The notes beneath the pieces are model-generated. The model saw nothing but the letters and a program-made list of their open reading frames with translations, was not told the origin of the DNA and made no database searches. 64,000 bases of DNA from an uncultured Roseovarius sp. (lineage in GTDB: Bacteria; Pseudomonadota; Alphaproteobacteria; Rhodobacterales; Rhodobacteraceae): the NCBI GenBank assembly GCA_947497295.1, contig CANMFU010000001.1, positions 868,001 through 932,000 of the forward strand. Reading direction: 5' to 3'. This document shows positions 8,974-18,180 of the stretch, one piece after another. A program made the translations under genes and the position numbers. How positions within the stretch are numbered: the first letter of the stretch is position 1; the number at the start of each line of letters is the position of its first letter.

Positions 8974-9917
8974 AACCACTGGCCCGGCTCCATCAGCCCC
9001 AGATCCAGCAACTGCCGCGAATGCCATTCGAACGGTACAGAATTGTGCCATTTGAAGGTGTGGATATCAAAGGTCGATCCGGGGTTGCGCTTTAACGCCT
9101 TGGCCGTTCGAAACGACACGATGGATGCGGTCAGGTTGTTGTGCCACGGGCAAGCATAGGTGTTGTACTCCTCATCCGAGAACACATGATCGGGGCGCAG
9201 TTTCAGTCCCGATTTTGTCCGGAACAGTGCGATTCGGTCAATGTTGCGCCGCCGCGAGGGGATGTGTTCTTCGTACCGCCACCGCAACCCGCCAAAAAAG
9301 TCGAACTGACGGTCCTTGGGGTGGTTTTTGTTTTCTGGATCAGGGCGGGCCAGTGCGTAATAGCCCGATTTGTCCAGCCACGCGTCCTTTAAGGATACGG
9401 CATCGGGGTGCATGTGTAGATCACCGGCGTATATATCCACAACATAGGTCAGCATCGCATCGCGCCGCTCTTCGGTGTGAAACGCCAGCAATTCGCCGAC
9501 GCTGCGCGTTTCGCAAAAGGGGAAAAACAGATATTCGGCGTTAAAGCAGTAGTACAGCCAGGTGGCTGGTGACGCCGCGCCGATAATGCGATTAATCGCG
9601 TCAATATGCCCGTTTGCGGCAACGTCGTGGTCGACGCGGATCACGGTTTCACTGACATCTGCTGGCAGGGTAAATGTCGCCGGCAGGAATATGATCACGG
9701 ATGAAAAGCCCAGCGATATGTGATGGCGCACGGTCGTGCCCAGTTCGACCTCATCTTCGGCAAAGATCAGCGCAATGGGGCCCTTGGCCAGATTGCGCGC
9801 GCCTTTGGCGCACAGATCAATGACAGATGTGTAATGCATACCGCTCATTTCGTTTTGCGGGCCAAGGTCTGTCAATTTGGCGAGCATTGCAAGATCGCGC
9901 CTCTGTGTTATAGGCAT
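8970..9917 (-). CDS. Glycosyltransferase family 2-like protein
   Basis: 315-aa protein of a type common beside miaB in Rhodobacteraceae and usually labelled glycosyltransferase family 2. It contains [39 protein letters not shown] and [20 protein letters not shown], and ends EFHSRQ-like ([20 protein letters not shown]). No classic DXD sugar-nucleotide motif stands out, so the catalytic assignment is weak. Two starts are possible, 9917 or the ATG at 9887; the upstream bases overlap the miaB leader because the genes diverge. Its end meets the decay zone. Confidence 0.7.
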   Translation of the reverse strand: MPITQRRDLAMLAKLTDLGPQNEMSGMHYTSVIDLCAKGARNLAKGPIALIFAEDEVELGTTVRHHISLGFSSVIIFLPATFTLPADVSETVIRVDHDVAANGHIDAINRIIGAASPATWLYYCFNAEYLFFPFCETRSVGELLAFHTEERRDAMLTYVVDIYAGDLHMHPDAVSLKDAWLDKSGYYALARPDPENKNHPKDRQFDFFGGLRWRYEEHIPSRRRNIDRIALFRTKSGLKLRPDHVFSDEEYNTYACPWHNNLTASIVSFRTAKALKRNPGSTFDIHTFKWHNSVPFEWHSRQLLDLGLMEPGQWF

Positions 9918-9951
9918 CCATCACTCAATGCGCATAATTCGGAGGCCCGAC

Positions 9952-11286
9952 ATGGCCGAGCCCAAGAAGCTCTACATCAAGACATATGGATGTCAGATGA
10001 ACGTCTATGATTCCGAGCGCATGGCCGAGGCGATGGGCGGCGCGGGCTATACCGAGGTGCAGACAGCCGCCGAGGCGGACATGATCCTGCTGAACACCTG
10101 CCACATCCGCGAAAAGGCCGCCGAAAAGGTCTATTCCGAGCTGGGCCGGTTCCGCGATCTGAAAGATGCCAATCCCGATCTGAAAATCGGCGTTGCCGGC
10201 TGCGTCGCGCAGGCAGAGGGCGCCGAGATTATGCGCCGCCAGCCGCTGGTCGATCTGGTTGTCGGCCCGCAAAGCTATCACCGTCTGCCGGAGATGGAGG
10301 CCAGGATCCGCGCGGGCGGCACCGCGCTGGACACCGATTTCCCCCAAGAGAGCAAGTTCGAGAGGCTGAAATCCCGGCCCAAGGCGAAACGCGGCCCGAC
10401 CGCATTCCTGACCGTGCAGGAGGGTTGCGACAAGTTCTGCGCCTTCTGCGTGGTGCCCTACACCCGCGGTGCCGAGGCGTCGCGCCCGGTGTCTCGCGTT
10501 CTGGACGAGGCGCGCGATCTGGTCGATCGCGGCGTGCGCGAGATCACCCTGCTGGGCCAGAACGTCAACGCCTATCACGGGGCAGGGCCGAAGGGTAGCG
10601 ACTGGACACTAGCGCAACTGATCTGGGCGTTGAATGACATCGACGGGCTGGAGCGCATCCGCTTTACCACCAGCCACCCCAACGACATGGGCGATGACCT
10701 GATCGAGGCACATGGCAATTGTGCCAAACTGATGCCGTATCTGCACCTGCCGGTGCAATCGGGCAGTGACCGTATCCTGAAGCGGATGAACCGCAGCCAT
10801 ACGGCGGACTCCTATATCCGTCTGATCGAGCGTATTCGCGCCGCGCGCCCGGATCTGCTGCTGTCGGGCGATTTCATCGTCGGCTTTCCAGAGGAAACCG
10901 AGGCTGATTTTCAGGCTACCTTGGATCTGATCAAAGAGGTTCGCTACGGGCAGGCCTATTCGTTCAAATACTCGACCCGCCCCGGCACCCCCGCCGCTGA
11001 ACGCGCGCAGGTGGATGATGGCGAGGCCAGCGAGCGGCTTCAGCGTCTTCAGGCGCTGCTGACGTGCCAGCAACGCGAGATTCAGGACGCCATGGTTGGA
11101 CACGAAGTCGACGTATTGGTCGAGCGGACTGGGCGTCAGCCCGGCCAGATGGTGGGAAAATCGCAATACCTGCACGCCGTTCATGTCATGGCGCCGGATG
11201 CCGCGCCGGGGGACATGCTGCGCGTGCGTATCAGTGGCACATCCACCAATTCGCTGGCGGGCGAAGCGATCACAATCGGACGCTGA
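9952..11286 (+). CDS. miaB: tRNA-2-methylthio-N6-dimethylallyladenosine synthase
   Basis: Radical-SAM methylthiotransferase that modifies A37 in tRNAs reading UNN codons. The N-terminal cluster domain starts [17 protein letters not shown], with further cysteines in LLNTCHIRE and GVAGCVAQ; the radical-SAM motif is [15 protein letters not shown]; the C-terminal TRAM domain begins near [16 protein letters not shown]. The ATG at 9952 is preferred because GGAGG sits at 9941-9945; a longer frame from 9877 has no such site and overlaps the divergent gene. Length is 444 aa. Confidence 0.96.
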   Translation: MAEPKKLYIKTYGCQMNVYDSERMAEAMGGAGYTEVQTAAEADMILLNTCHIREKAAEKVYSELGRFRDLKDANPDLKIGVAGCVAQAEGAEIMRRQPLVDLVVGPQSYHRLPEMEARIRAGGTALDTDFPQESKFERLKSRPKAKRGPTAFLTVQEGCDKFCAFCVVPYTRGAEASRPVSRVLDEARDLVDRGVREITLLGQNVNAYHGAGPKGSDWTLAQLIWALNDIDGLERIRFTTSHPNDMGDDLIEAHGNCAKLMPYLHLPVQSGSDRILKRMNRSHTADSYIRLIERIRAARPDLLLSGDFIVGFPEETEADFQATLDLIKEVRYGQAYSFKYSTRPGTPAAERAQVDDGEASERLQRLQALLTCQQREIQDAMVGHEVDVLVERTGRQPGQMVGKSQYLHAVHVMAPDAAPGDMLRVRISGTSTNSLAGEAITIGR

Positions 11287-11544
11287 CGGGCATAATCTTG
11301 ATTTTGCGGGCCGGGTCGATCGCCGCAGTGCGGCACTAATCGACTTGCGTGCGCCGTTGTGTGGATATCCCTCATCTGGTGGTTGAGTGTGGTTCAGCTA
11401 CGATACTTGGCCCCAAAGGGCGGAAAGTGGCCGAATTCACGCTTCACAATAACGGCAAAGCTGCTAAGGTTATTGCATTATCAAATGTTTGGGGATGCAC
11501 CTTCTGCAGGTCCTGAATGGGGGAATAGCATAGGGATTTTGGGT

Positions 11545-12135
11545 GTGGCAGGAAGACTTTCCAAGTCAGTCCGCCAGACAACGGGCGTATGCGCTGCGGT
11601 TGCTCTGGGCGCGGCAGTCGCAATATCGGGCGTCATGTCTGGCGGGGCCGCGCTGGCCCAGCAAGTCACCGTTATCGGCGAAAGCTATATTCCAACGATC
11701 TGGATTGATCCGGATGGATGCGAGCATTGGGTCATGGATGATGGCCTCGAGGGCTACATGTCGCCCCACACGAACCGTCAGGGTATTCCGGTCTGTCGCC
11801 GGGGTAACGTCTGCGGTGTGATGAACTCGGACCAGTTGTTCCGCACAGACAGCGCGAATATCAGCACGGCCGGACGCCAGCATCTGATTAATTTCTTCCG
11901 CCAGACCGGCGCTGTATCCTACATCATTTCCGGCCACACCGACAGTCGTGCTTCGGACCAATACAATATGGATCTGTCGCAGCGCCGCGCAAATTCCGTC
12001 GCCCGTCTGGCCCAGCAAAGCGGCGCGCACATTGCTGATGTGCGCGGGTATGGCGAGCGGTTGCCCAAAGCATCCAACAACACTGCGGCCGGCATGCAGC
12101 AAAATCGCCGCGTCGAAATCATTTGCATCCGCTAA
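11545..12135 (+). CDS. OmpA-family protein with N-terminal WIDPxGC block
   Basis: Secreted or periplasmic protein with a signal peptide (VCAAVALGAAVAISGVMSGG) cut after ALA. The mature part first has a block of about 32 residues, IWIDPDGCEHWVMDDGLEGY to GIPVC, then an OmpA-like peptidoglycan-binding domain: SDQLFRTDSANISTAG, SGHTDSRASDQYNMDLSQRR and VRGYGERLPKASNNTAAG. The open frame reaches back to 11359, but the GTG at 11545 with AGGG nine bases before it gives a clean signal peptide. The WIDPxGC block recurs in the next gene. These genes sit inside the otherwise conserved miaB-phoH interval. The 258 bases after miaB contain no other gene. Confidence 0.8.
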   Translation: MAGRLSKSVRQTTGVCAAVALGAAVAISGVMSGGAALAQQVTVIGESYIPTIWIDPDGCEHWVMDDGLEGYMSPHTNRQGIPVCRRGNVCGVMNSDQLFRTDSANISTAGRQHLINFFRQTGAVSYIISGHTDSRASDQYNMDLSQRRANSVARLAQQSGAHIADVRGYGERLPKASNNTAAGMQQNRRVEIICIR

Positions 12136-12147
12136 GGGGGACGATAC

Positions 12148-12447
12148 ATGACATTCGTTAAACTGGCGGCTTGCTTATGCGCTGCCGCTGCTCTTGCCGG
12201 GTGCGACGTCCCCAAGCGGGACATGACCGTGGACCGAGGCTCCGACGCAAAGCACCTGAGTCAGCTCAAGGCCGGCGTCTGGATTGATCCCAATGGTTGC
12301 GATCATTGGATTGTTGACGATGGCGCCGAAGGCTATCTGTCGGCGCGTCTGGACAAACACGGTAAACCCGTCTGCTCGGGCACTGCGCCGCCAAACACCG
12401 CGGTTGGCGCTTTCAAGAGCGGCTCGACCGTCACCGATTCAATCTGA
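12148..12447 (+). CDS. Small lipoprotein carrying the WIDPxGC block
   Basis: 99-aa lipoprotein with signal CLCAAAALAGC (lipobox LAGC at residue 19). Its centre, WIDPNGCDHWIVDDGAEGYL to GKPVC, matches the block in the preceding OmpA-family protein position by position, including both cysteines, which could form a disulfide. It starts 12 bases after that gene behind an AGGGGG ribosome-binding site and is probably co-expressed. It has no OmpA domain. I know of no assigned function; an envelope partner of its neighbour is a guess. Confidence 0.75.
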   Translation: MTFVKLAACLCAAAALAGCDVPKRDMTVDRGSDAKHLSQLKAGVWIDPNGCDHWIVDDGAEGYLSARLDKHGKPVCSGTAPPNTAVGAFKSGSTVTDSI

Positions 12448-12603
12448 TCGGGGCGCTTGCCGTGCATTTTGCCGAGGTGATCCCGAAGCCCATGCCGCGC
12501 ACGCTGAGTGCGCGGTTTCGCGTTTTGCGGGTTCGGCTATTGTGCGCGCAACTGCGCCTTGCATCCCGCTGCGGAGGTTGGCACCATTGCTAGGGTTGCC
12601 TAT

Positions 12604-12657
12604 ATGCCATCAGAAACCAACTACGACACCCCAGAACTGCCAGAAGCGGAGACCTGA
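12604..12657 (+). other. Possible 17-codon leader ORF before phoH
   Basis: An ATG at 12604 opens a frame of 17 codons, MPSETNYDTPELPEAET, that ends in a TGA directly abutting the TTG proposed as phoH start (TGATTG). The composition is protein-like and the junction would allow re-initiation. There is no strong ribosome-binding site and 17 codons is short, so chance remains likely. The rest of 12448-12603 shows nothing clear. Confidence 0.2.
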
Positions 12658-13665
12658 TTGCCCACATCCCCCACGCAAGGCGCATCCCCCACGGGCGAAA
12701 TGCATAGTCAGGTCGTCGAATTTCCAGATAATTTTCTGCTGATTGATCTTTGCGGCACGCATGACCGCAATCTGGCCGAGATTGAGCAAAAGCTAGGCGT
12801 TCAAATTTTGCGCCGGGGCAACCAACTGGCCGTGCATGGCGATGCGGCGCAGGTCACAGAGGCGGTGGATGTGCTTCAAGCGCTCTATCAGCGGCTGGAA
12901 ACAGGCAAGGACGTGGTTCCAGGCGATATTGACCGTGAACTGCGCATGGGCGGAGACAACGGCGCCGCTGCGCCCGACGATGGCCATCAGCTTGAGATGT
13001 TCAAGGGCGGCCGGGTTGAAATAAAGACCCGCAAGAAACTGGTCGAGCCGCGCACAGAGGCGCAGAAGGCTTATGTTCAGTCGCTGTTCGAAAAGGAACT
13101 GGCCTTTGGTATCGGTCCCGCAGGCACTGGCAAGACTTATCTGGCCGTCGCGGTGGGCGTATCGATGTTCATCGAGGGGCATGTTGACAAGATCATCCTG
13201 TCGCGCCCGGCTGTCGAGGCGGGCGAAAAGCTGGGTTATCTGCCCGGTGACATGAAGGACAAGGTCGATCCCTACATGCAGCCGCTTTACGACGCGCTGA
13301 ACGATTTCCTGCCGGGCAAGCAGCTGGCCAAGCTGATGGAAGACAAGAAGATCGAGATCGCGCCGCTGGCCTTCATGCGTGGACGCACGCTGAGCCGGGC
13401 CTTTGTCGTGCTGGACGAGGCGCAGAACGCCACAACAATGCAGATGAAGATGTTTCTGACCCGTCTGGGCGAGGGCAGCCGTATGGTCGTCACCGGCGAC
13501 CGTACCCAGATTGATTTGCCGCGCGGCGTTGTGTCGGGTTTGCATGATGCCGAACGGTTGCTGAAAACGATCCCCAAGATCGGGTTTAACTACTTTACCT
13601 CCAAGGACGTGGTGCGTCACCCGCTGGTCGCGGCGATCATTGAGGCATACGAAGCCGATGGGTGA
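12658..13665 (+). CDS. phoH: PhoH-family ATPase
   Basis: PhoH-like P-loop ATPase, fused with or partnered to RNA metabolism in many bacteria and usually next to ybeY as here. Motifs: Walker A GPAGTGKTYLAVAVG, Walker B FVVLDEAQNAT, sensor VTGDRTQIDLP. The 335-aa frame starts at a TTG (12658) with AGCGGAG at 12645-12651; the next in-frame ATG is at 12700, closer to the conserved FPDNFLLIDLCGTHDRNLA. The start is therefore open, but the identity is not. The gene leads the run phoH-ybeY-corC-lnt. Confidence 0.94.
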   Translation: MPTSPTQGASPTGEMHSQVVEFPDNFLLIDLCGTHDRNLAEIEQKLGVQILRRGNQLAVHGDAAQVTEAVDVLQALYQRLETGKDVVPGDIDRELRMGGDNGAAAPDDGHQLEMFKGGRVEIKTRKKLVEPRTEAQKAYVQSLFEKELAFGIGPAGTGKTYLAVAVGVSMFIEGHVDKIILSRPAVEAGEKLGYLPGDMKDKVDPYMQPLYDALNDFLPGKQLAKLMEDKKIEIAPLAFMRGRTLSRAFVVLDEAQNATTMQMKMFLTRLGEGSRMVVTGDRTQIDLPRGVVSGLHDAERLLKTIPKIGFNYFTSKDVVRHPLVAAIIEAYEADG

Positions 13666-13689
13666 ACCTGTCTTTTTTGAGGCATTCCC

Positions 13690-14178
13690 ATGCTGACCGA
13701 TGTCATGATCGAGGATCGCCGTTGGCACGCGCTGGGCTTGGAAGCGTTGGCAGAGCGCGCCGCTGTGGCCACTCTGACCCATCTGGGCATGGACCATGCG
13801 CACTTTGAAATCAGCGTTCTGGCTTGCAGTGACGCCCGCATTGCGGCCCTGAACGAGGATTTTCGCGGCAAACCGCAGCCTACCAACGTGCTGAGCTGGC
13901 CCAGCCGCGAGCGGGGCGCGGCGCGCGACGGCGATATGCCTGACCTGCCGCGTTCAGGCCCGGACGCCGAGCTGGGCGATATCGCCATCGCCTATGATAT
14001 CTGCGCCGCCGAGGCGGATTTGGGCGACAAACCGCTGGCCGATCACACCACCCATTTGATCGTGCATGCGGTGCTGCATCTGTTGGGCTATGACCATATC
14101 CGCGGCCAAGATGCCACATTGATGGAGTCGTGCGAGGTTGCCATCCTTTGCAAACTGGGCATAGCTGACCCATATTGA
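13690..14178 (+). CDS. ybeY: Endoribonuclease YbeY (16S rRNA maturation)
   Basis: Single-strand-specific metallo-endoribonuclease involved in 16S rRNA 3'-end maturation and ribosome quality control. The zinc site is seen as HAVLHLLGYDH (three histidines, HxxxHxxxxxH) near residues 122-132, and the family block FRGKPQPTNVLSWP is also present. Length (162 aa) is typical. It begins 24 bases after phoH. Confidence 0.96.
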   Translation: MLTDVMIEDRRWHALGLEALAERAAVATLTHLGMDHAHFEISVLACSDARIAALNEDFRGKPQPTNVLSWPSRERGAARDGDMPDLPRSGPDAELGDIAIAYDICAAEADLGDKPLADHTTHLIVHAVLHLLGYDHIRGQDATLMESCEVAILCKLGIADPY

Positions 14179-14235
14179 CCGCAGATCCCGGGCGTACGCA
14201 GCGCCGGGAAATTTATTATTTTGGAATAGAGAGTA

Positions 14236-15153
14236 ATGGGCGACAGCACCGACAGTACAGACGGATCCTCTAGCGCAGCGCATGGCGCGCAGCCAGAGAG
14301 GCTTACTGATCCCGAAAGAACAAGCGACGACGACGACAGTAGCGGGTTTTTTCGCCGCATTTTCGGCGCGTTCAGTTCGTCTGAACCGGAAATCGAGGTG
14401 AGCAATGAAAAGCCGGCTTCGCAAAAGGGCCGCGGGCTGATCAACCTGCGCGACATGGTGGTCGAGGATGTGGCAATCCCCAAGGCCGACATAGTATCAG
14501 TACCCGCAAGCATCACGCAGGCTGAATTGGTCCACGTCTTTCGTGATAGCGGCATGACCCGATTGCCGGTCTATGAAGGTACGCTGGATTCGCCCGTCGG
14601 CTTTGTTCATCTAAAGGATTTCGCGTTGCGCCATGGCTTCAACGGCGACGCCGAGGATGCGTTCTCGCTGAAGGACATGCTGCGTCCATTGCTGTACGTT
14701 CCGCCGTCGATGCGCATCGGCGTGCTGTTGCAAAAAATGCAGACCGACCGGCGCCACATGGCGCTGGTGATTGATGAATATGGCGGCGTTGACGGGCTTT
14801 TGACTATCGAGGATCTGATCGAGCAGGTGCTGGGCGATATCGACGATGAACATGACATCGGCGAGGATGCCCACTGGACCGAGGAAAAGCCGGGCTGCTA
14901 CATCGCGCTGGCCAAGACGCCGCTGGAGGATTTCGAAGAGGCGATCGGCCAGTCGCTGACCGATGTCGATGACGTAGACGAAGAAGAGATCGACACGCTG
15001 GGCGGGCTGGTTTTCATGCTGCTGGGCCGGGTCCCGGTGCGCGGCGAAGTGGTGGAACATCCCGGCGGAACAACCTTCGAGGTGGTCGATGCCGACCCCC
15101 GCCGGATCAAGCGGCTGCGCGTGCGCGTTCCCTATGCCGGCGCCCATGCCTGA
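14236..15153 (+). CDS. Hemolysin/CorC-type CBS-domain protein
   Basis: 305-aa soluble protein with a CBS pair and a CorC_HlyC domain. The CBS region begins [14 protein letters not shown] and continues [14 protein letters not shown] and [33 protein letters not shown] sequence ([14 protein letters not shown]) closes it; the C-terminal domain contains [20 protein letters not shown]. It lacks the membrane DUF21 domain, so it is the CorC form, linked in enterobacteria to Mg/Co efflux and to Lnt by neighbourhood. A GGAATAGAGAG stretch precedes the ATG. It overlaps lnt by 8 bases. Confidence 0.9.
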   Translation: MGDSTDSTDGSSSAAHGAQPERLTDPERTSDDDDSSGFFRRIFGAFSSSEPEIEVSNEKPASQKGRGLINLRDMVVEDVAIPKADIVSVPASITQAELVHVFRDSGMTRLPVYEGTLDSPVGFVHLKDFALRHGFNGDAEDAFSLKDMLRPLLYVPPSMRIGVLLQKMQTDRRHMALVIDEYGGVDGLLTIEDLIEQVLGDIDDEHDIGEDAHWTEEKPGCYIALAKTPLEDFEEAIGQSLTDVDDVDEEEIDTLGGLVFMLLGRVPVRGEVVEHPGGTTFEVVDADPRRIKRLRVRVPYAGAHA

Positions 15154-16669
15154 CGCCGCCGCGCGGCGCTGGATCATGGCGCGGGGGCGGTGGGTGCAGG
15201 CGGCAATTGCTGCGGCACTCGGCGCGCTCGCGGCGTTCGGGCAGGCACCATGGGATCTGTGGCCGCTGACGCTGCTGGCCTTCGGCGGGATCTATGGCTG
15301 CTTTGCAGCCTCGCCCGGCTGGCGCCGCGCGGCGTGGCTGGGGCTGGCGGCGGGCACCGGGTATTTCGCGGTTGCGCTGAGCTGGATCATCGAACCCTTC
15401 CTGATCGACGTGGCGCGCCATGGCTGGATGGCGCCGTTTGCGCTGGTGTTCAGCGCCGTAGGCTTTGCGCTGTTCTGGGCCGGTGCGCAGGGAATCGCGC
15501 GGCGCCTGGGCGGCGAGGTTCTGGCCTGGGCGGCACTGCTGACCCTGTCGGAGGCGCTGCGCGGCTGGCTCTGGACCGGGTTCCCATGGGCGCAGCCGGG
15601 GCATGCGCTGATTTCAACACCCATGCTGCATTGGGCCTCTGTTAGTGGCGCGCTGCCGCTGACCTTTGCCATCGTGACTGGCGGCGCTGCCCTGTGGCAT
15701 CTGGCGCTGGGGCGCCGCTGGGCGGGTGCGGCGGGGTTGGCGGTGCTGGGCGGGCTCTATGCCGCTGCGCCGTGGCTGAGCAATGCGCCGAGTCCGGGCG
15801 CAGATGCGCCGATCATCCGGCTGGTTCAGCCCAACGTGGCGCAGGCCGAGAAATGGGACCGGGCCTATATGCAGGATCATTTCGACCGCCAGATGCGCTA
15901 CACCTTCGCCGATACGCCACCCGATCTGATCGTCTGGCCCGAAACATCCGTGCCGACCCTGCTGAATCACGCTGACGATCTTCTGGGCGCCATTGCCGAG
16001 GCCGCGCGCGGTGCGCCCGTTGTGCTGGGCGTGCAGCGGGCCGAGGGCGCGCGCTATTATAATTCGCTGCTGGTGCTGGACGGGCAGGGCCACCAAACGG
16101 CGCTCTATGACAAGCATCATCTGGTGCCTTTTGGCGAATATGTGCCGTTTGGCGATCTGCTGGGCCGGTTTGGTATTCGCGGCCTCGCGCAGCAGGGCGG
16201 TTATGGCTATTCACCAGGGCCGGGCGCGCAGGTGATCGACATTGGCGCCTTGGGCGCGGCGCTGCCGCTTATCTGCTACGAGGGGGTTTTCGCCCGTGAT
16301 GTGGCCGCAGCACCGGGGCGGGCGGATTTCATGCTGCTGATCACCAATGACGCGTGGTTCGGACAGGTATCGGGGCCGTTCCAGCATCTGGCGCAGGCGC
16401 GGTTGCGTAGTGCCGAACAGGGCCTGCCGATGATCCGCGCCGCCAATACCGGCGTGTCTGCGATCATCGACTCTGCCGGGCAAATCACGGCGCAAATCGG
16501 GCTGGGGCAGGCGGGCTATCTGGACGCGGCCCTGCCGCCACCGGCCGCGCCGACGCCTTATGCGCGCAGCGGCGATTGGCCTGCACTGGTGGTATGTGCG
16601 CTGCTGGCAATGGTGGCTGGGCTGCTGCACCGCACCCGGAACCGGCGCAGGCACACGGATAGCGATTGA
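15146..16669 (+). CDS. lnt: Apolipoprotein N-acyltransferase
   Basis: Inner-membrane enzyme that adds the third acyl chain to lipoproteins. The N-terminal half is a set of hydrophobic segments; the C-terminal half is a nitrilase fold with the catalytic Glu in VWPETSVP, Lys in YDKHHLVPFGEYVP and Cys in LICYEGVFARD. The ATG at 15146 overlaps the corC stop region; an ATG at 15176 is an alternative, and a frame from 15089 reaches back into corC without a good site. About 507 aa. Confidence 0.95.
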   Translation: MPDAAARRWIMARGRWVQAAIAAALGALAAFGQAPWDLWPLTLLAFGGIYGCFAASPGWRRAAWLGLAAGTGYFAVALSWIIEPFLIDVARHGWMAPFALVFSAVGFALFWAGAQGIARRLGGEVLAWAALLTLSEALRGWLWTGFPWAQPGHALISTPMLHWASVSGALPLTFAIVTGGAALWHLALGRRWAGAAGLAVLGGLYAAAPWLSNAPSPGADAPIIRLVQPNVAQAEKWDRAYMQDHFDRQMRYTFADTPPDLIVWPETSVPTLLNHADDLLGAIAEAARGAPVVLGVQRAEGARYYNSLLVLDGQGHQTALYDKHHLVPFGEYVPFGDLLGRFGIRGLAQQGGYGYSPGPGAQVIDIGALGAALPLICYEGVFARDVAAAPGRADFMLLITNDAWFGQVSGPFQHLAQARLRSAEQGLPMIRAANTGVSAIIDSAGQITAQIGLGQAGYLDAALPPPAAPTPYARSGDWPALVVCALLAMVAGLLHRTRNRRRHTDSD

Positions 16670-16700
16670 CCTTGCCGCGCAGGCCGGTTTAGGCAGGCGC

Positions 16701-16748
16701 GACCCATAGCAACGGCTTCCTGGCGCGATGGGATTTCACAATGGAGCG
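16701..16748 (+). promoter_or_regulatory. SAM/SAH-type riboswitch upstream of metK
   Basis: Just before metK, CCCATAGC (16703-16710) pairs with GCGATGGG (16725-16732) around the loop AACGGCTTCCTGGC, leaving one A-G mismatch. Downstream AATGGAGC (16741-16748) can pair its GGAGC with the loop GCTTCC to make a pseudoknot. This matches the known SAM/SAH riboswitch, whose consensus loop is also AACGGCUUCCUGGC and whose 3' arm is AUUGGAGC. The GGAG is also the ribosome-binding site, so ligand binding should hide it and lower MetK synthesis. Identified from memory of the consensus. Confidence 0.88.
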
Positions 16749-16753
16749 ACCTC

Positions 16754-17953
16754 ATGGCACGACAGAATTACACGCTGACTTCCGAGTCCGTCTCGGAAGG
16801 GCATCCCGACAAGCTATGCGACCGCATCTCGGATGCGATCCTTGATGCCTTTCTGGCCAAGGAACCCGAGGCGCGCGTCGCCGCCGAGACTTTTGCCACC
16901 ACCAATCGCGTCATCATCGGCGGAGAGGTTGGGCTGGCGGATCAGGACAAGCTGACCGAATACAAAGACCTCATGCCGACCGTTGTGCGCGAATGCGTAC
17001 GCGACATCGGCTATGAACAGGACAAGTTTCACTGGCGCACGCTGGAGGTGACGAACCTGCTGCACGAACAATCCGCACATATTGCCCAAGGGGTTGACGC
17101 GCGCGAGGACAAGGAAGAGGGCGCAGGCGATCAGGGCATCATGTTCGGCTATGCCACGAACGAAACAGAAGATCTGATGCCGGCGCCGATTCAGTTTTCC
17201 CACGCGATCCTGCGCCGCCTTGCCGGAGTGCGCAAGGACGGCACCGAGCCGTTGCTGCTGCCCGATGCCAAAAGCCAGCTTTCGGTGGTTTATGAGAATG
17301 GCAAGCCGTCGCATGTCGGATCGATCGTGCTGAGCACCCAGCACCAGCAGTTCGACAAGGCCGGCAGCCACGAGCTGACTCCCGGCGACGTGCGCGACAT
17401 AGTCGAGCCCTACATCCGCGAGACCCTGCCAGATGGCTGGCTGCGCGATGATACGGTCTGGCATGTGAACCCGACCGGCACGTTTGTCATCGGTGGCCCG
17501 GATGGCGACGCGGGCCTGACGGGGCGCAAGATCATCGTCGATACCTATGGCGGCGCAGCGCCCCATGGTGGCGGTGCGTTTTCCGGCAAGGATCCGACCA
17601 AGGTCGACCGCTCGGCGGCCTATGCCGCGCGCTATCTGGCGAAAAACGTTGTGGCTGCCGGCATGGCGGAACGCTGCACCATTCAGTTGAGCTATGCCAT
17701 TGGCGTCTCGCACCCGTTGTCGATCTTTGCCGATACGCACGGAACCGGCGACGTGGACCCGGCCGCGATTGAAAAGGCGATCCGCGAGTGCATGGATCTA
17801 AGCCCGCGCGGTATCCGCGAGCATCTGTCGCTGAACCAGCCGATCTATCAGCGCACGGCCGCTTATGGCCATTTCGGCCGCGCACCCGAAAGCGACGGCG
17901 GTTTCAGCTGGGAGCGGATCAGTCTGGTGGACAAGCTGCTGTCTTGCGTCTGA
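16754..17953 (+). CDS. metK: S-adenosylmethionine synthase
   Basis: Makes S-adenosylmethionine from ATP and methionine. Motifs: [17 protein letters not shown] near the start, [12 protein letters not shown] and [19 protein letters not shown]. Length (399 aa) is within the family. The ATG at 16754 lies seven bases after the GGAG of the riboswitch pseudoknot, so control is probably at translation. It follows lnt by 84 bases, all accounted for by leader sequence and riboswitch. Confidence 0.97.
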   Translation: MARQNYTLTSESVSEGHPDKLCDRISDAILDAFLAKEPEARVAAETFATTNRVIIGGEVGLADQDKLTEYKDLMPTVVRECVRDIGYEQDKFHWRTLEVTNLLHEQSAHIAQGVDAREDKEEGAGDQGIMFGYATNETEDLMPAPIQFSHAILRRLAGVRKDGTEPLLLPDAKSQLSVVYENGKPSHVGSIVLSTQHQQFDKAGSHELTPGDVRDIVEPYIRETLPDGWLRDDTVWHVNPTGTFVIGGPDGDAGLTGRKIIVDTYGGAAPHGGGAFSGKDPTKVDRSAAYAARYLAKNVVAAGMAERCTIQLSYAIGVSHPLSIFADTHGTGDVDPAAIEKAIRECMDLSPRGIREHLSLNQPIYQRTAAYGHFGRAPESDGGFSWERISLVDKLLSCV

Positions 17954-18000
17954 TTTGCTAAGGCGCCGGAATGCGCTTGCGCGCATGCTGGTACTTTCAC

Positions 18001-18023
18001 GCGGCGGCCCGGCGGGCCGCCGC
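18001..18023 (+). terminator. GC-rich hairpin after metK
   Basis: GCGGCGGCCC and GGGCCGCCGC form a perfect 10-bp stem with a 3-base loop 48 bases after the metK stop. No T-run follows, so it may stabilise the transcript end or act as a weak terminator. A smaller ATGCGC/GCGCAT palindrome lies just before it at 17971-17986. Confidence 0.5.
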
Positions 18024-18082
18024 TGCACGTTAGGCTGATGATGTGCTGTATTCCTGCGAGAGCTGTATGTGGCGAATCGTGC

Positions 18083-18117
18083 GCCGCCTTCGGCGAGGAT
18101 ATTTCAGGCAAGAAGAA
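18083..18117 (+). repeat. Dispersed intergenic element, copy 1
   Basis: GCCGCCTTCGGCGAGGATAT followed by TTCAGGCAAGAAGAA. The start folds as a small GCCG..CGGC hairpin and the purine-rich end recurs in the other copies listed at 23430, 29825, 48518 and 50243. It lies between metK and trmB. Confidence 0.55.
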
Positions 18118-18180
18118 TGACAACCCTGTGCGGCCTGGCTATCTTGCGCCGCGCGCGGTGGCGGGGTAGAGGCTGCGGCC

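Noticed and set aside
9877..9951. Upstream extension of miaB
   Set aside because: No ribosome-binding site and overlap with the divergent gene; the GGAGG site supports 9952.
12793..13803. A 336-codon frame antisense to phoH and ybeY
   Set aside because: Covers two well-defined genes on the other strand and has no family features.
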